Assembly (NCBI RefSeq): GCF_008364845.1
Contig: NZ_VTTP01000007.1
Coordinates: forward strand, 1 to 64,000
Reading direction: 5' to 3'
Origin: Actinotalea subterranea
GTDB lineage: Bacteria > Actinomycetota > Actinomycetes > Actinomycetales > Cellulomonadaceae
Length of the DNA stretch: 64,000 bases
Shown: piece by piece, positions 1 through 6,948 of the stretch
Layout: the number at the start of each line of letters is the position of its first letter
Position numbering within the stretch: position 1 is the stretch's first letter
The notes under the pieces: model-generated
Told to the model about the DNA's origin: nothing
Databases searched by the model: none
Seen by the model: only the letters and a program-made list of their open reading frames with translations
Position numbers and translations under genes: made by a program

Positions 1-78
1 CAACCACCACCGACCCCACACCGCCTGCGAGAACAAGCCACCAGTCACCCGATTGACCAACCTGCCGGGTCAGTACAC

Positions 79-720
79 CTAGTCACCCACCCCGCGTGCG
101 GCGAGCGCCTCACCCGTCGACCGGGCACGCGCGACGGCGCGGACGGCGGCGGGGGCGAGGACCGCGCGGGGGTTCCGTTCCAGGCCCCGCGCCCGCGCGG
201 CGTCACGCACCTCGACCGCGGTCTCGGCGAGCGCCGGCACGGCGCGCAGCATCAGCCCGACGGCGAGCGCCACGGTCTGCGGAGCGACGCCGAGGCGGCG
301 CAGCGGCCGGAGCGCGGTCCCGAGCGCGTCGAGCATGCGCTCGGCCCGCGTCGTCCCCGTGACGACGGACGCGGCGAGGACCACGCTGACCAGGTCGAGC
401 GCGACCTCGGCGCCGGTGGCCGCACCCCGCTGCCACCACTGGTACGCGCCTACGAGGACCGCGGTCACGAGCACCGGCAGGAGCGCGCGCACGGTGCTCC
501 GGGGCGGCAGGCGTGCCACGAGTGCGGTACCGAGCACCAGGAGCAGCACGACGAGCGCCGACCAGGGCCCACGGGCGACGACAGCGGCGACGCCCACAGC
601 CGCAAGACCGGCCGTCTTGGCCCCGGGCCCGAGCCGGTGCACGGGCGTGGACCCCGCGTGGTAGAGCCCGAGGGGACCGGCCCACGGGGCACGCACGGGT
701 CGTCCGGTGCGGGCAGTCAT
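79..720 (-). CDS. bioN: Biotin ECF transporter T component (EcfT/BioN)
   Basis: This 213-aa membrane protein is the transmembrane coupling subunit of an energy-coupling-factor transporter. It links the ATPase BioM to the substrate-binding protein BioY for biotin uptake. Several hydrophobic segments are visible between residues about 30 and 110. A cytoplasmic coupling helix follows, with the ARG-type signature (AARARGLER) typical of EcfT, and a second ARG lies close to the C-terminus. I chose the ATG at 720, just after the repeat that separates it from bioM. The open frame extends further upstream, but that part is repeat-derived and overlaps bioM. It is the last gene of bioY-bioM-bioN. The family is clear; biotin specificity is inferred from the neighbouring bioY. 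Confidence 0.88.
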   Translation of the reverse strand: MTARTGRPVRAPWAGPLGLYHAGSTPVHRLGPGAKTAGLAAVGVAAVVARGPWSALVVLLLVLGTALVARLPPRSTVRALLPVLVTAVLVGAYQWWQRGAATGAEVALDLVSVVLAASVVTGTTRAERMLDALGTALRPLRRLGVAPQTVALAVGLMLRAVPALAETAVEVRDAARARGLERNPRAVLAPAAVRAVARARSTGEALAARGVGD

Positions 721-787
721 GGGGCGCCCACCGGGCGGGCGGTCACGGGCGCCCACCGGGCGGTCACGGGGCGCCCACCGGGCGGGC
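717..787 (-). repeat. Imperfect tandem triplication at the bioM/bioN junction
   Basis: Three copies of a GC-rich unit follow one another: 717-742 (26 nt), 743-763 (21 nt) and 764-787 (about 24 nt). On the minus strand each copy has the core CCGGTGGGCGCCC and ends in ATGA or GTGA. The first copy in gene direction carries the bioM stop codon and the last carries the bioN start codon. It looks like slippage of an ancestral overlapping stop/start junction. Confidence 0.85.
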
Positions 788-1486
788 CATGAGGTCCGTG
801 TAGTACGCGACACCCGCGGCGGCCTCGCCGTCGAAGACGACCGCACCGCCGTCGACGACGAGCACCCGGTCGGCCCGGGCGGCGGCCTCCAGGTCGTGGG
901 TCACGAGCACGAGCTGCTGGTCGAGGTCGTCGAGGAGGTCGTCGACGACACGGCGCCACCGCAGGTCAAGAAGCGTCGTCGGCTCGTCGCACACGAGCAC
1001 CGTCGGCTCGACCGCGAGAACGCCCGCGAGCGCCAAGAGCTGCTTCTGCCCGCCGGACAGGGCGTGCACGGGGACCTCGGCATGCGCCGCGAGCCCGAAG
1101 CGCGCGAGGATCTCCCGCGCCCGGGCGTCCCGCTCGCGCGGCGCCAGGTCGAGGCGCCGCAGGGAGAGCGCGACGTCCTCCACGGGTGTGGGGAGCACGA
1201 GCTGGGCCTCGGGATCCGTGAACACGAACCCGACGCGACGCCGGACCGCGGCGCCGTCGCGGGCCGTGTCGAGCCCGTCGACCCGCACCGTGCCCGCGGA
1301 CGGCAGCGCGAGGCCGTTGACGAGCCGCGCGAGGGTCGACTTCCCGGAGCCGTTGGCGCCCACGACGGCGACCCTGCGTTCGGTGAGCGTGCACGTGGTC
1401 GGCTCGAGGAGCGTCAGGACGCGTTCGGCGCCGTCCGGCCCCGGCGGGCCGTACGCCGTGACCGTCGCACCGTCGAGCTCGATCAT
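764..1486 (-). CDS. bioM: Biotin ECF transporter ATPase (EcfA/BioM)
   Basis: This 240-aa ABC ATPase energises biotin uptake with BioN and BioY. The Walker A motif GANGSGKST lies near residues 43-51. The signature LSGGQ, the Walker B stretch VLVCDEPTTLLD and the switch histidine in VTHD are all intact. The ATG at 1486 gives the start MIELDGA and is preceded by a GAGGT ribosome-binding site. Only 7 nt separate it from the bioY stop, so the genes are cotranscribed. The C-terminal residues MARPVGAP are encoded by the tandem repeat shared with the bioM/bioN spacer, so the natural C-terminus may have been shifted by duplication. Confidence 0.92.
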   Translation of the reverse strand: MIELDGATVTAYGPPGPDGAERVLTLLEPTTCTLTERRVAVVGANGSGKSTLARLVNGLALPSAGTVRVDGLDTARDGAAVRRRVGFVFTDPEAQLVLPTPVEDVALSLRRLDLAPRERDARAREILARFGLAAHAEVPVHALSGGQKQLLALAGVLAVEPTVLVCDEPTTLLDLRWRRVVDDLLDDLDQQLVLVTHDLEAAARADRVLVVDGGAVVFDGEAAAGVAYYTDLMARPVGAP

Positions 1487-1493
1487 GGCGACC

Positions 1494-2141
1494 TCAGCGA
1501 CGGTGGGTGAGCATGTCGGGGAACGCGCGGAACACCGCGGTGGCGACGACGGCGACGACGAGGTTCTTGACCACGTCGCCCGGCAGGAACACGGCGCCCG
1601 CGGCCACAGCCTCCGACGCGGACATGCCCAGGCGTGCGCCCATGACCGTGATGCCCAGGGGGTGCGTGACCAGCAGGCTGCCCGCCATGGCGGACGCGAA
1701 GACCGCGGCCGGCAGCAGGGCGGGGCGCACCCGACGAGACGCGACCGAGACCAGGAGGCCCGCGACGGCGGCGGCCAGCGGGAACGCGAGGAGGTAGCCG
1801 AGGGAGGGCTTGCCGAGCACGGCCAGGCCACCCGTGCCCTGCGCGAAGACGGGCAGGCCGGCGAGCCCGACCGCGAGGTAGAGGAGGACCGCGAGGGCCC
1901 CGCGCCGTGGACCGAGCAGGACGCCCGCGAGCATGACGCCGAACGTCTGCAGCGTGATCGGCACAGCCATGCCCGGCAGGGCCACCGACGGCAGGATCGC
2001 GCACACGGCGATGAACGCGGCGAACGTCGCCACGAGAGCGAGGTCGGTGGTCGCGGCGGCGCGTGCGACCGGACGTGGTGCGGCTGCCGCGCCACCGGCG
2101 TCGGGCAGCGCAGCGGCTCGGTCGTCGGGCGTCGCGGCCAT
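1494..2141 (-). CDS. bioY: Biotin transporter substrate-binding protein BioY
   Basis: This 215-aa S component binds biotin in the membrane. The sequence has the BioY pattern of about six hydrophobic helices, including the conserved region around VPITLQTFGVMLAG and the motifs LYLAVGLAGLPVF and GYLLAFPLAA. The start at 2141 (MAATPDD) removes a less plausible 28-residue extension. A GGGGAA sequence lies a few bases upstream. The N-terminal 35-40 residues are Ala-rich and probably cytoplasmic. It is the first gene of the bioYMN operon and is divergent from the ABC-F gene, with a 158-nt shared intergenic region. I saw no BirA or BioQ operator there. Confidence 0.93.
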   Translation of the reverse strand: MAATPDDRAAALPDAGGAAAAPRPVARAAATTDLALVATFAAFIAVCAILPSVALPGMAVPITLQTFGVMLAGVLLGPRRGALAVLLYLAVGLAGLPVFAQGTGGLAVLGKPSLGYLLAFPLAAAVAGLLVSVASRRVRPALLPAAVFASAMAGSLLVTHPLGITVMGARLGMSASEAVAAGAVFLPGDVVKNLVVAVVATAVFRAFPDMLTHRR

Positions 2142-2237
2142 CGGGTTCCCCAGGGGATCGGCGCACGGACGGCCGCCCGTGCGGGGCGCTGCCGTCCGGC
2201 GGAGCGTAATCCGGTCGGGCGTCACGGTAGCCGGTCG

Positions 2238-2243
2238 TAGGAT
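2238..2243 (+). promoter_or_regulatory. Candidate -10 box (TAGGAT) for the ABC-F gene
   Basis: TAGGAT matches the actinobacterial TANNNT -10 pattern. Transcription from about 2250 would give a leader of about 50 nt carrying the hairpin described separately. No clear -35 box was seen. Confidence 0.4.
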
Positions 2244-2261
2244 GAGCGTCGTTTGTGCCCA

Positions 2262-2295
2262 CCGACAAGACGGTCGGACACCTGTCGGAGGAAAC
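2262..2295 (+). promoter_or_regulatory. Leader with mutually exclusive hairpins overlapping the Shine-Dalgarno
   Basis: CCGAC at 2262-2266 can pair with GTCGG at 2273-2277 or with a second GTCGG at 2284-2288. The second copy runs directly into the ribosome-binding site GGAGGAAA (2287-2294) of the ABC-F gene. Pairing with the first copy leaves the site free; pairing with the second would hide it. Regulation by this switch is inference; the repeats themselves are visible. Confidence 0.35.
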
Positions 2296-2299
2296 CTCA

Positions 2300-3898
2300 G
2301 TGATCACCGCACATGACGTCGAGCTGCGCGTCGGCGTCCGCGTCCTGCTCGAGAAGGCCTCCTTCCGCATCGCGTCCGGGGACCGCATCGGTCTCGTGGG
2401 CCGTAACGGCGCGGGCAAGACGACGCTGACGCGGGTGCTCGCGGGCGAGGGGCAGCCGACCTCCGGCCAGGTGGTGCGCGGCGGTGACGTCGGCTACCTC
2501 CCGCAGGACCCGCGCACCGGCGACCTCGACGTCGTCGCGATGGACCGCATCCTCTCGGCGCGCGGGCTCGACGAGATCGTCCGGTCCCTGCGGCAGACCG
2601 AGGGCGCGATGGCGAGCGCCGACGACGAGACGCGCGACGCCGCGATGGAGCGCTACTCGCGGCTCGACGCCCGTTTCACCGCGGCCGGCGGGTACGCGGC
2701 CGAGAGCGAGGCGAGCCGCATCGCCTCCAACCTCGGCCTGAGCGAGCGCATCCTCGGCCAGCCCCTGCACACGCTCTCCGGCGGCCAGCGGCGCCGTGTC
2801 GAGCTCGCGCGGATCCTCTTCTCGGGTGCCCAGACGCTGCTCCTCGACGAGCCCACGAACCACCTCGACGCCGACTCGATCGTGTGGCTGCGGGACTACC
2901 TCGCGTCGTACTCGGGCGGGTTCCTGGTGATCAGCCACGACGTCGACCTGGTGCGGACGACCGTGAACAAGGTCTTCCACCTGGACGCCAACCGCGGCGA
3001 GCTGGACCAGTACAACCTCGGCTGGGACGCGTACCTCGCGCAGCGTGAGACGGACGAGCGTCGACGCAAGCGCGAGCGCATGAACGCCGAGAAGAAGGCG
3101 CACGTGCTGCTCGCCCAGGCCGACAAGATGCGGGCGAAGGCGACGAAGGCGGTCGCCGCGCAGAACATGGCGCGTCGCGCCGAACGCCTGCTCTCGGGCC
3201 TCGAGGCCGAGCGGGCGTCCGACAAGGTCGCGCGCCTGCGGTTCCCGGACCCCGCGCCGTGCGGCAAGACACCGCTCACGGCGACCGGCCTGAGCAAGTC
3301 CTACGGGTCGCTCGAGGTCTTCACCGACGTCGACCTCGCGGTGGACCGCGGGAGCCGCGTCGTGATCCTCGGGCTCAACGGTGCGGGCAAGACGACGCTC
3401 CTGCGGCTGCTCGCCGGCGTCGAGAAGGCGGACACGGGCGAGGTGGTCGCGGGCCACGGGCTCAAGATCGGCTACTACGCGCAGGAGCACGAGACGCTCG
3501 ACACGGAGCGGACGGTCGTCGAGAACCTGCGCCATGCGGCGCCCGACCTGACGGACACGCAGGTCCGCTCCGTGCTGGGGTCCTTCCTCTTCTCGGGGGA
3601 CGACGCCGAGAAGCCCGTGCGGGTCCTGTCCGGCGGTGAGAAGACCCGGCTCGCTCTCGCGGCCCTCGTGGTGTCGTCGGCGAACGTCCTTCTCCTCGAC
3701 GAGCCGACCAACAACCTCGACCCCGCGAGCCGTGCCGAGGTGCTCTCGGCGCTGCACGGGTACACGGGCGCGGTGGTCATGGTCACGCACGACGAAGGAG
3801 CGGTGTCCGCTTTGTCCCCGGATCGGGTGGTGCTTCTGCCTGATGGCGACGAAGATCTATGGAACGACAGCTACGCGGACCTGATCTCCCTCGCGTGA
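2300..3898 (+). CDS. ABC-F family ATPase
   Basis: This 532-aa soluble protein has two ABC domains and no membrane segments, which is the ABC-F plan. ABC-F proteins act on the ribosome as translation factors or antibiotic-resistance proteins. The first Walker A is GRNGAGKTT (residues 34-42) and the second is GLNGAGKTT. Signatures LSGGQRRR and LSGGEKTR and Walker B segments LLLDEPTNHLD and LLLDEPTNNLD are intact. A charged linker between the domains (KKAHVLLAQADKMRAKATKA) is the P-site tRNA-interaction region. The GTG start at 2300 follows a strong GGAGGAAA site. The pairing with a small HTH gene resembles M. tuberculosis Rv1473-Rv1473A, from memory. Whether it protects against a drug cannot be read from sequence. 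Confidence 0.9.
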   Translation: MITAHDVELRVGVRVLLEKASFRIASGDRIGLVGRNGAGKTTLTRVLAGEGQPTSGQVVRGGDVGYLPQDPRTGDLDVVAMDRILSARGLDEIVRSLRQTEGAMASADDETRDAAMERYSRLDARFTAAGGYAAESEASRIASNLGLSERILGQPLHTLSGGQRRRVELARILFSGAQTLLLDEPTNHLDADSIVWLRDYLASYSGGFLVISHDVDLVRTTVNKVFHLDANRGELDQYNLGWDAYLAQRETDERRRKRERMNAEKKAHVLLAQADKMRAKATKAVAAQNMARRAERLLSGLEAERASDKVARLRFPDPAPCGKTPLTATGLSKSYGSLEVFTDVDLAVDRGSRVVILGLNGAGKTTLLRLLAGVEKADTGEVVAGHGLKIGYYAQEHETLDTERTVVENLRHAAPDLTDTQVRSVLGSFLFSGDDAEKPVRVLSGGEKTRLALAALVVSSANVLLLDEPTNNLDPASRAEVLSALHGYTGAVVMVTHDEGAVSALSPDRVVLLPDGDEDLWNDSYADLISLA

Positions 3899-3900
3899 GC

Positions 3901-3927
3901 TCGTCCGTCCGCTGAGCGGGCGGACGA
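3901..3927 (+). terminator. Hairpin after the ABC-F gene
   Basis: GTCCGTCCGC (3903-3912) pairs with GCGGGCGGAC (3916-3925) around a TGA loop, with two more outer pairs. It starts 3 nt after the ABC-F stop codon. There is no U tract, as is common for actinobacterial terminators. Confidence 0.5.
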
Positions 3928-3985
3928 CGTCGTCCGGGCTCCCGCCCGTACGGCGTGCCGCCGGTACCTGGCCAGGAGGACGACC

Positions 3986-4234
3986 ATGAGCGCAAAGCTT
4001 CCGAAGGGATCGCGGATCACGGGCGAGGGACGGCAGGACCTCGCCTCGTCGCTCGTCGAGCGGTACAACCGCGGGGAGAGCATCCGCTCCATGGCCGAGG
4101 ACATCGGTCGGTCGTACGGGTTCGTCCACGGCGTGCTCGTCGAGTCCGGCGTGACCATGCGCACCCGGGGCGGGGCGACCCGCGGTGCGGCGGCCGAGGC
4201 ACGCCGCGCCCAGCTGAAGGGTGCCAGCTCCTGA
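3986..4234 (+). CDS. Small helix-turn-helix protein
   Basis: This 82-aa basic protein has a single helix-turn-helix: a first helix around LASSLVERYNRGESIRSMAEDIG and a recognition helix around YGFVHGVLVESG. The tail RTRGGATRGAAAEARRAQ is Arg-rich. An AGGAGG site 7-8 nt upstream of the ATG supports the start. Similar short proteins sit next to ABC-F genes in other actinobacteria (Rv1473A in M. tuberculosis, from memory), so it may control or act with the upstream gene. No DNA target is visible. Residues GRSYGFVH and the GGATRG tail are the most family-like parts. Confidence 0.8.
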   Translation: MSAKLPKGSRITGEGRQDLASSLVERYNRGESIRSMAEDIGRSYGFVHGVLVESGVTMRTRGGATRGAAAEARRAQLKGASS

Positions 4235-4358
4235 CCCGCTGACCGGGCCGGCGGGGCCGTGCCGGGAGACGGTCGGTCGCCACGGGGCGGACGTGCCGCG
4301 CGGCCGGCCGGTCGTCGCGCGCGCTCCCGGTCGCAGGGGCGCGAGCACCTGTGGCGGC

Positions 4359-5387
4359 TCAGGAGAGCTGCGCGTCGAGGATCGCGTCCTCTTCCTCCTC
4401 CGCGGTCGGTCGGCGCCGGCGCCGACCTGCCACGGTCGCCCGGGCCCGGCTGCCCTGCGGGCCGTGCGCGTCTGAGTCGCCCCCCGGGCCCCCGGCACCG
4501 CCCCCCGGGCCCCCGGCGTCGCCGCCGGGGCCTTGCGGACCGGCGGGCGGGTCGTCCTCGGGGTCGGCCTCGCGCCGCTCCTCGGTGACGTCCCGCCGGA
4601 CGAGCACCACGGCGCCGACGAGCGCGCCCAGGGCGAACACCCACCACTGGAACGCGTAGGACAGGTGCGAGCCCAGGCTCGTCCCGGGCCGGGGGAGCGG
4701 GCCGACGTCCGCGGGCGGCTCGCCACCTTCCGTCGCCACGACGCCGTAGCCCGCGAGCGTGGAACCCCGCGGCCAGCCCGTCCCGGACGCGCCGTCCGTG
4801 GGCGGGTCGTCGTCACGCGCCGCCTGCGAGGCTGACGTCGCCCGGGCGTCGAGCACCGCGTCGCGCACCTGCGCCGGTGCGATGGCCTGGACCTGGCCCG
4901 CGGGCGCTGCGCGTGCGGACTCCGGCTCGGACGGACGCAGGCGGACGACGACCGTGACCGTCCCGCCGGGGGTCGCGGCGTCGCGCGCAGGCCCGCTGCC
5001 GTCCTGGCCGACCGGGAGCCAGCCCCGGTCGACCACGAGCACCGAGCCCGCCAGCGGCCCCTCCTGCACGAGCAGACCCGCGAGCACGTGGAACGCACCG
5101 TGGCCGTCGACCGGCCGGTTGCGCAGCAGGACGGTCGGCTCGAGGTAGGTGCCGACGACGACAGCCGTGCGCCACACGTCCTGCGCGCGCGGACCGCTCG
5201 GCGTCAGGACGTCGGCGAGCGGGACGGCGTCGGCGTCGTAGTTCGCCTCGACGAGCGCGACCTGGGCGGAGCGTGCGACGTGCCGGTCCCACTGCCACAC
5301 CCCCGCGGCGGCGCACGCTCCGGCGACGACGAGGGCCACGAGGACCGTCGTCGCCGCTCGACGCAGGACGGGCGCGGAGGTACGCAT
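4359..5387 (-). CDS. SURF1 family cytochrome oxidase assembly protein
   Basis: This 342-aa protein belongs to the SURF1 family, which assists assembly of aa3-type cytochrome c oxidase. It has the family's two-TM topology: an N-terminal helix (TVLVALVVAGACAAAGVWQW, about residues 14-33) and a C-terminal helix (SYAFQWWVFALGALVGAVVL). The conserved GxWQWxRH motif follows the first helix, and VLLRNRPVDGHGAFHV and VDRGWLP are recognisable. The last 70 residues form a Gly/Pro-rich then Arg-rich cytoplasmic tail (VAGRRRRRPTAEEEEDAI) longer than usual. The ATG overlaps the stop of the preceding gene as TGATG, which implies translational coupling. Confidence 0.88.
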   Translation of the reverse strand: MRTSAPVLRRAATTVLVALVVAGACAAAGVWQWDRHVARSAQVALVEANYDADAVPLADVLTPSGPRAQDVWRTAVVVGTYLEPTVLLRNRPVDGHGAFHVLAGLLVQEGPLAGSVLVVDRGWLPVGQDGSGPARDAATPGGTVTVVVRLRPSEPESARAAPAGQVQAIAPAQVRDAVLDARATSASQAARDDDPPTDGASGTGWPRGSTLAGYGVVATEGGEPPADVGPLPRPGTSLGSHLSYAFQWWVFALGALVGAVVLVRRDVTEERREADPEDDPPAGPQGPGGDAGGPGGGAGGPGGDSDAHGPQGSRARATVAGRRRRRPTAEEEEDAILDAQLS

Positions 5388-5650
5388 CAGCCGTCGGTCG
5401 GCTCCAGCGCGTCCACCGCCACGGTGTCCCGGTGGAAGCCGCGGACGGCGAGGTACTGCTCGAGGTGCTCACGGTGCGCGTCGCACGCGAGCCACACCTT
5501 GCGCCGCTCGGGCGTGTGCAGGCGCGGGTTGTTCCAGCGCAGCCCCCACGTGGCGTGCTCCCGGCACCCCCGTGCGCTGCAGAAGAGCTCGTCGTCGTCG
5601 GACGCCGTCGTCGCTCCTCGTGCCGTCGTCCCGTGGTCCTCGACGCTCAC
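5387..5650 (-). CDS. Small conserved Cys/His protein
   Basis: This 87-aa protein has no function I recognise. It carries a compact set of possible metal ligands: CSARGCREH, then CDAHREH, giving three Cys and several His over about 45 residues. It also has the stretch ATWGLRWNNPRLH. That arrangement could be a zinc ribbon, but this is inference. The GTG at 5650 is preceded by AGGAGG. The start overlaps the DUF3099 stop as GTGA, and its stop overlaps the SURF1 start, so the three genes form one coupled operon. Homologues next to SURF1 genes are, as far as I recall, typical of actinobacteria. Confidence 0.75.
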   Translation of the reverse strand: MSVEDHGTTARGATTASDDDELFCSARGCREHATWGLRWNNPRLHTPERRKVWLACDAHREHLEQYLAVRGFHRDTVAVDALEPTDG

Positions 5651-6000
5651 GTGTCTCCTCCTGAGGGGCCCGTACCCAGGCCTGTGGTGCGGTCCGGCGC
5701 GGGAAGGGCTCCTGGGCCGACGAGCGTCCCCGGGTCCTGACCGCGTTCCCTGCCCGCGTTGGCGAGCACCACCGCGACGTACGGCAGGACGACGGCGCCC
5801 GCCAGCAGGACCCAGCGTGTCCAGTGGTCCACGAGCACGGCCCCGACGAAGCACACGACGCGGATGCTCATCTGCACCAGGTACCGGTGGGTCCGACGCG
5901 CGACGTCCCCGGTCAGCGACGGGCCTGCCGTGGTGATCCGGGGGACCGGACCGGCGGGCGTCGCGGACCGCTCACGTCGCCGAGGACCCGGACGGTTCAC
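5647..6000 (-). CDS. DUF3099 family membrane protein
   Basis: This 117-aa protein matches the actinobacterial DUF3099 pattern. After an Arg-rich N-terminus comes the motif ITTAGPSLTGDVARRTHRY. Two transmembrane helices follow, MSIRVVCFVGAVLVDHW and WVLLAGAVVLPYVAVVLAN. The function is unknown. The GTG at 6000 is only 6 nt from a TAAACT -10 hexamer, so the mRNA is probably leaderless. Its stop overlaps the next gene's start (GTGA). It heads the DUF3099 / 87-aa protein / SURF1 operon. Confidence 0.83.
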   Translation of the reverse strand: MNRPGPRRRERSATPAGPVPRITTAGPSLTGDVARRTHRYLVQMSIRVVCFVGAVLVDHWTRWVLLAGAVVLPYVAVVLANAGRERGQDPGTLVGPGALPAPDRTTGLGTGPSGGDT

Positions 6001-6006
6001 CTCACG

Positions 6007-6012
6007 AGTTTA
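6007..6012 (-). promoter_or_regulatory. -10 box of the DUF3099-SURF1 operon
   Basis: On the minus strand TAAACT lies 6 nt before the GTG at 6000. This spacing predicts a transcript starting at or next to the start codon. Confidence 0.5.
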
Positions 6013-6149
6013 GCCGCGGCCCCGTGCGGGCCGGCACAGGTCCGCTGGCGGCCCCGACCAGGCCGTCCGGCGCGGCGACGCCCGGGTCGGCTACCGTCGC
6101 CCCCGGACCCGTGACGTTCGGGGCCACCCGACGACGACAGGAGCCCCCC

Positions 6150-6872
6150 GTGGCGGAGAACGACCAGGCCCCTCGTAGCGTGCTCGTCACCGGCGCGAGC
6201 CGCGGCATCGGCCGGGCCATCGCCGAGCGCTTCGTGGCGGGTGGCGACCGCGTGGCGACGATCTTCCGCGGCGGCGACCTGCCCGAGGGTGTCCTCGGCG
6301 TGCAGGGCGACATGCGCGACACGGCCTCGGTCGACGCCGCCTTCAGCCAGGTCGAGGAGGCGCACGGCCCCGTCGAGGTCCTCGTCGCGAACGCAGGCAT
6401 CACGCGCGACCAGCTCCTCATGCGCATGAGCGACGAGGAGTTCGAGGAGGTCGTCGACGTCAACCTCACGGGGACGTTCCGGTGCGTGCGCCGCGCGTCG
6501 AAGGGCATGATCCGGCTGCGCCGGGGGCGGGTCGTCCTCATCTCGTCCGTCGTGGCGACCTACGGCGGTGTCGGCCAGGTCAACTACGCCGCCTCGAAGT
6601 CCGCGCTCATCGGGATGGCGCGATCCATCACACGCGAGCTCGGCGGTCGCGGCATCACGGCCAACGTCGTCGCACCCGGGTTCATCGACACGGCGATGAC
6701 CGCCGCCTTGCCCGCCGAGCGTCAGGAGACCTACCGTGCGGCCATCCCCGCCGGGCGGTTCGCGCAGCCGGACGAGGTCGCGGGAGTCGTGCACTTCCTC
6801 GCGTCCCCGGACGCGGCCTACGTCAACGGGGCGGTGATCCCCGTCGACGGGGGCCTCGGCATGGGCCACTGA
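6150..6872 (+). CDS. fabG: 3-oxoacyl-ACP reductase FabG
   Basis: This 240-aa short-chain dehydrogenase carries out the first reduction of fatty-acid elongation: 3-oxoacyl-ACP to 3-hydroxyacyl-ACP with NADPH. The cofactor motif TGASRGIG is at the N-terminus, and VANAGITRD follows. The catalytic Ser-Tyr-Lys set is in SSVVATYGGVGQVNYAASK, and the C-terminus VDGGLGMGH is typical. I place the start at GTG 6150, after an AGGAG-like site; an in-frame upstream extension has no homologous content. The fabG-fabI order matches mabA-inhA of mycobacteria. Confidence 0.92.
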   Translation: MAENDQAPRSVLVTGASRGIGRAIAERFVAGGDRVATIFRGGDLPEGVLGVQGDMRDTASVDAAFSQVEEAHGPVEVLVANAGITRDQLLMRMSDEEFEEVVDVNLTGTFRCVRRASKGMIRLRRGRVVLISSVVATYGGVGQVNYAASKSALIGMARSITRELGGRGITANVVAPGFIDTAMTAALPAERQETYRAAIPAGRFAQPDEVAGVVHFLASPDAAYVNGAVIPVDGGLGMGH

Positions 6873-6948
6873 GCTCTGTAGACCGTTCGTCGCCGCCGCG
6901 CGTGGAGCACCCGCGCGGCGGCCCACCCTTCACGAGAGGACGTCGTCC

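Noticed and set aside
2142-2299. A biotin regulator operator in the bioY upstream region
   Set aside because: No BirA- or BioQ-like inverted repeat could be recognised. The only repeats belong to the ABC-F leader on the other strand.
2297-3790. A 497-codon open frame antisense to the ABC-F gene
   Set aside because: The opposite strand encodes intact Walker, signature and linker motifs in frame; the reverse frame has none.
4235-4358. A small RNA or gene in the gap after the HTH gene
   Set aside because: The sequence is GC-rich with scattered GGCCGGCC palindromes but no open frame with a ribosome-binding site and no convincing promoter.
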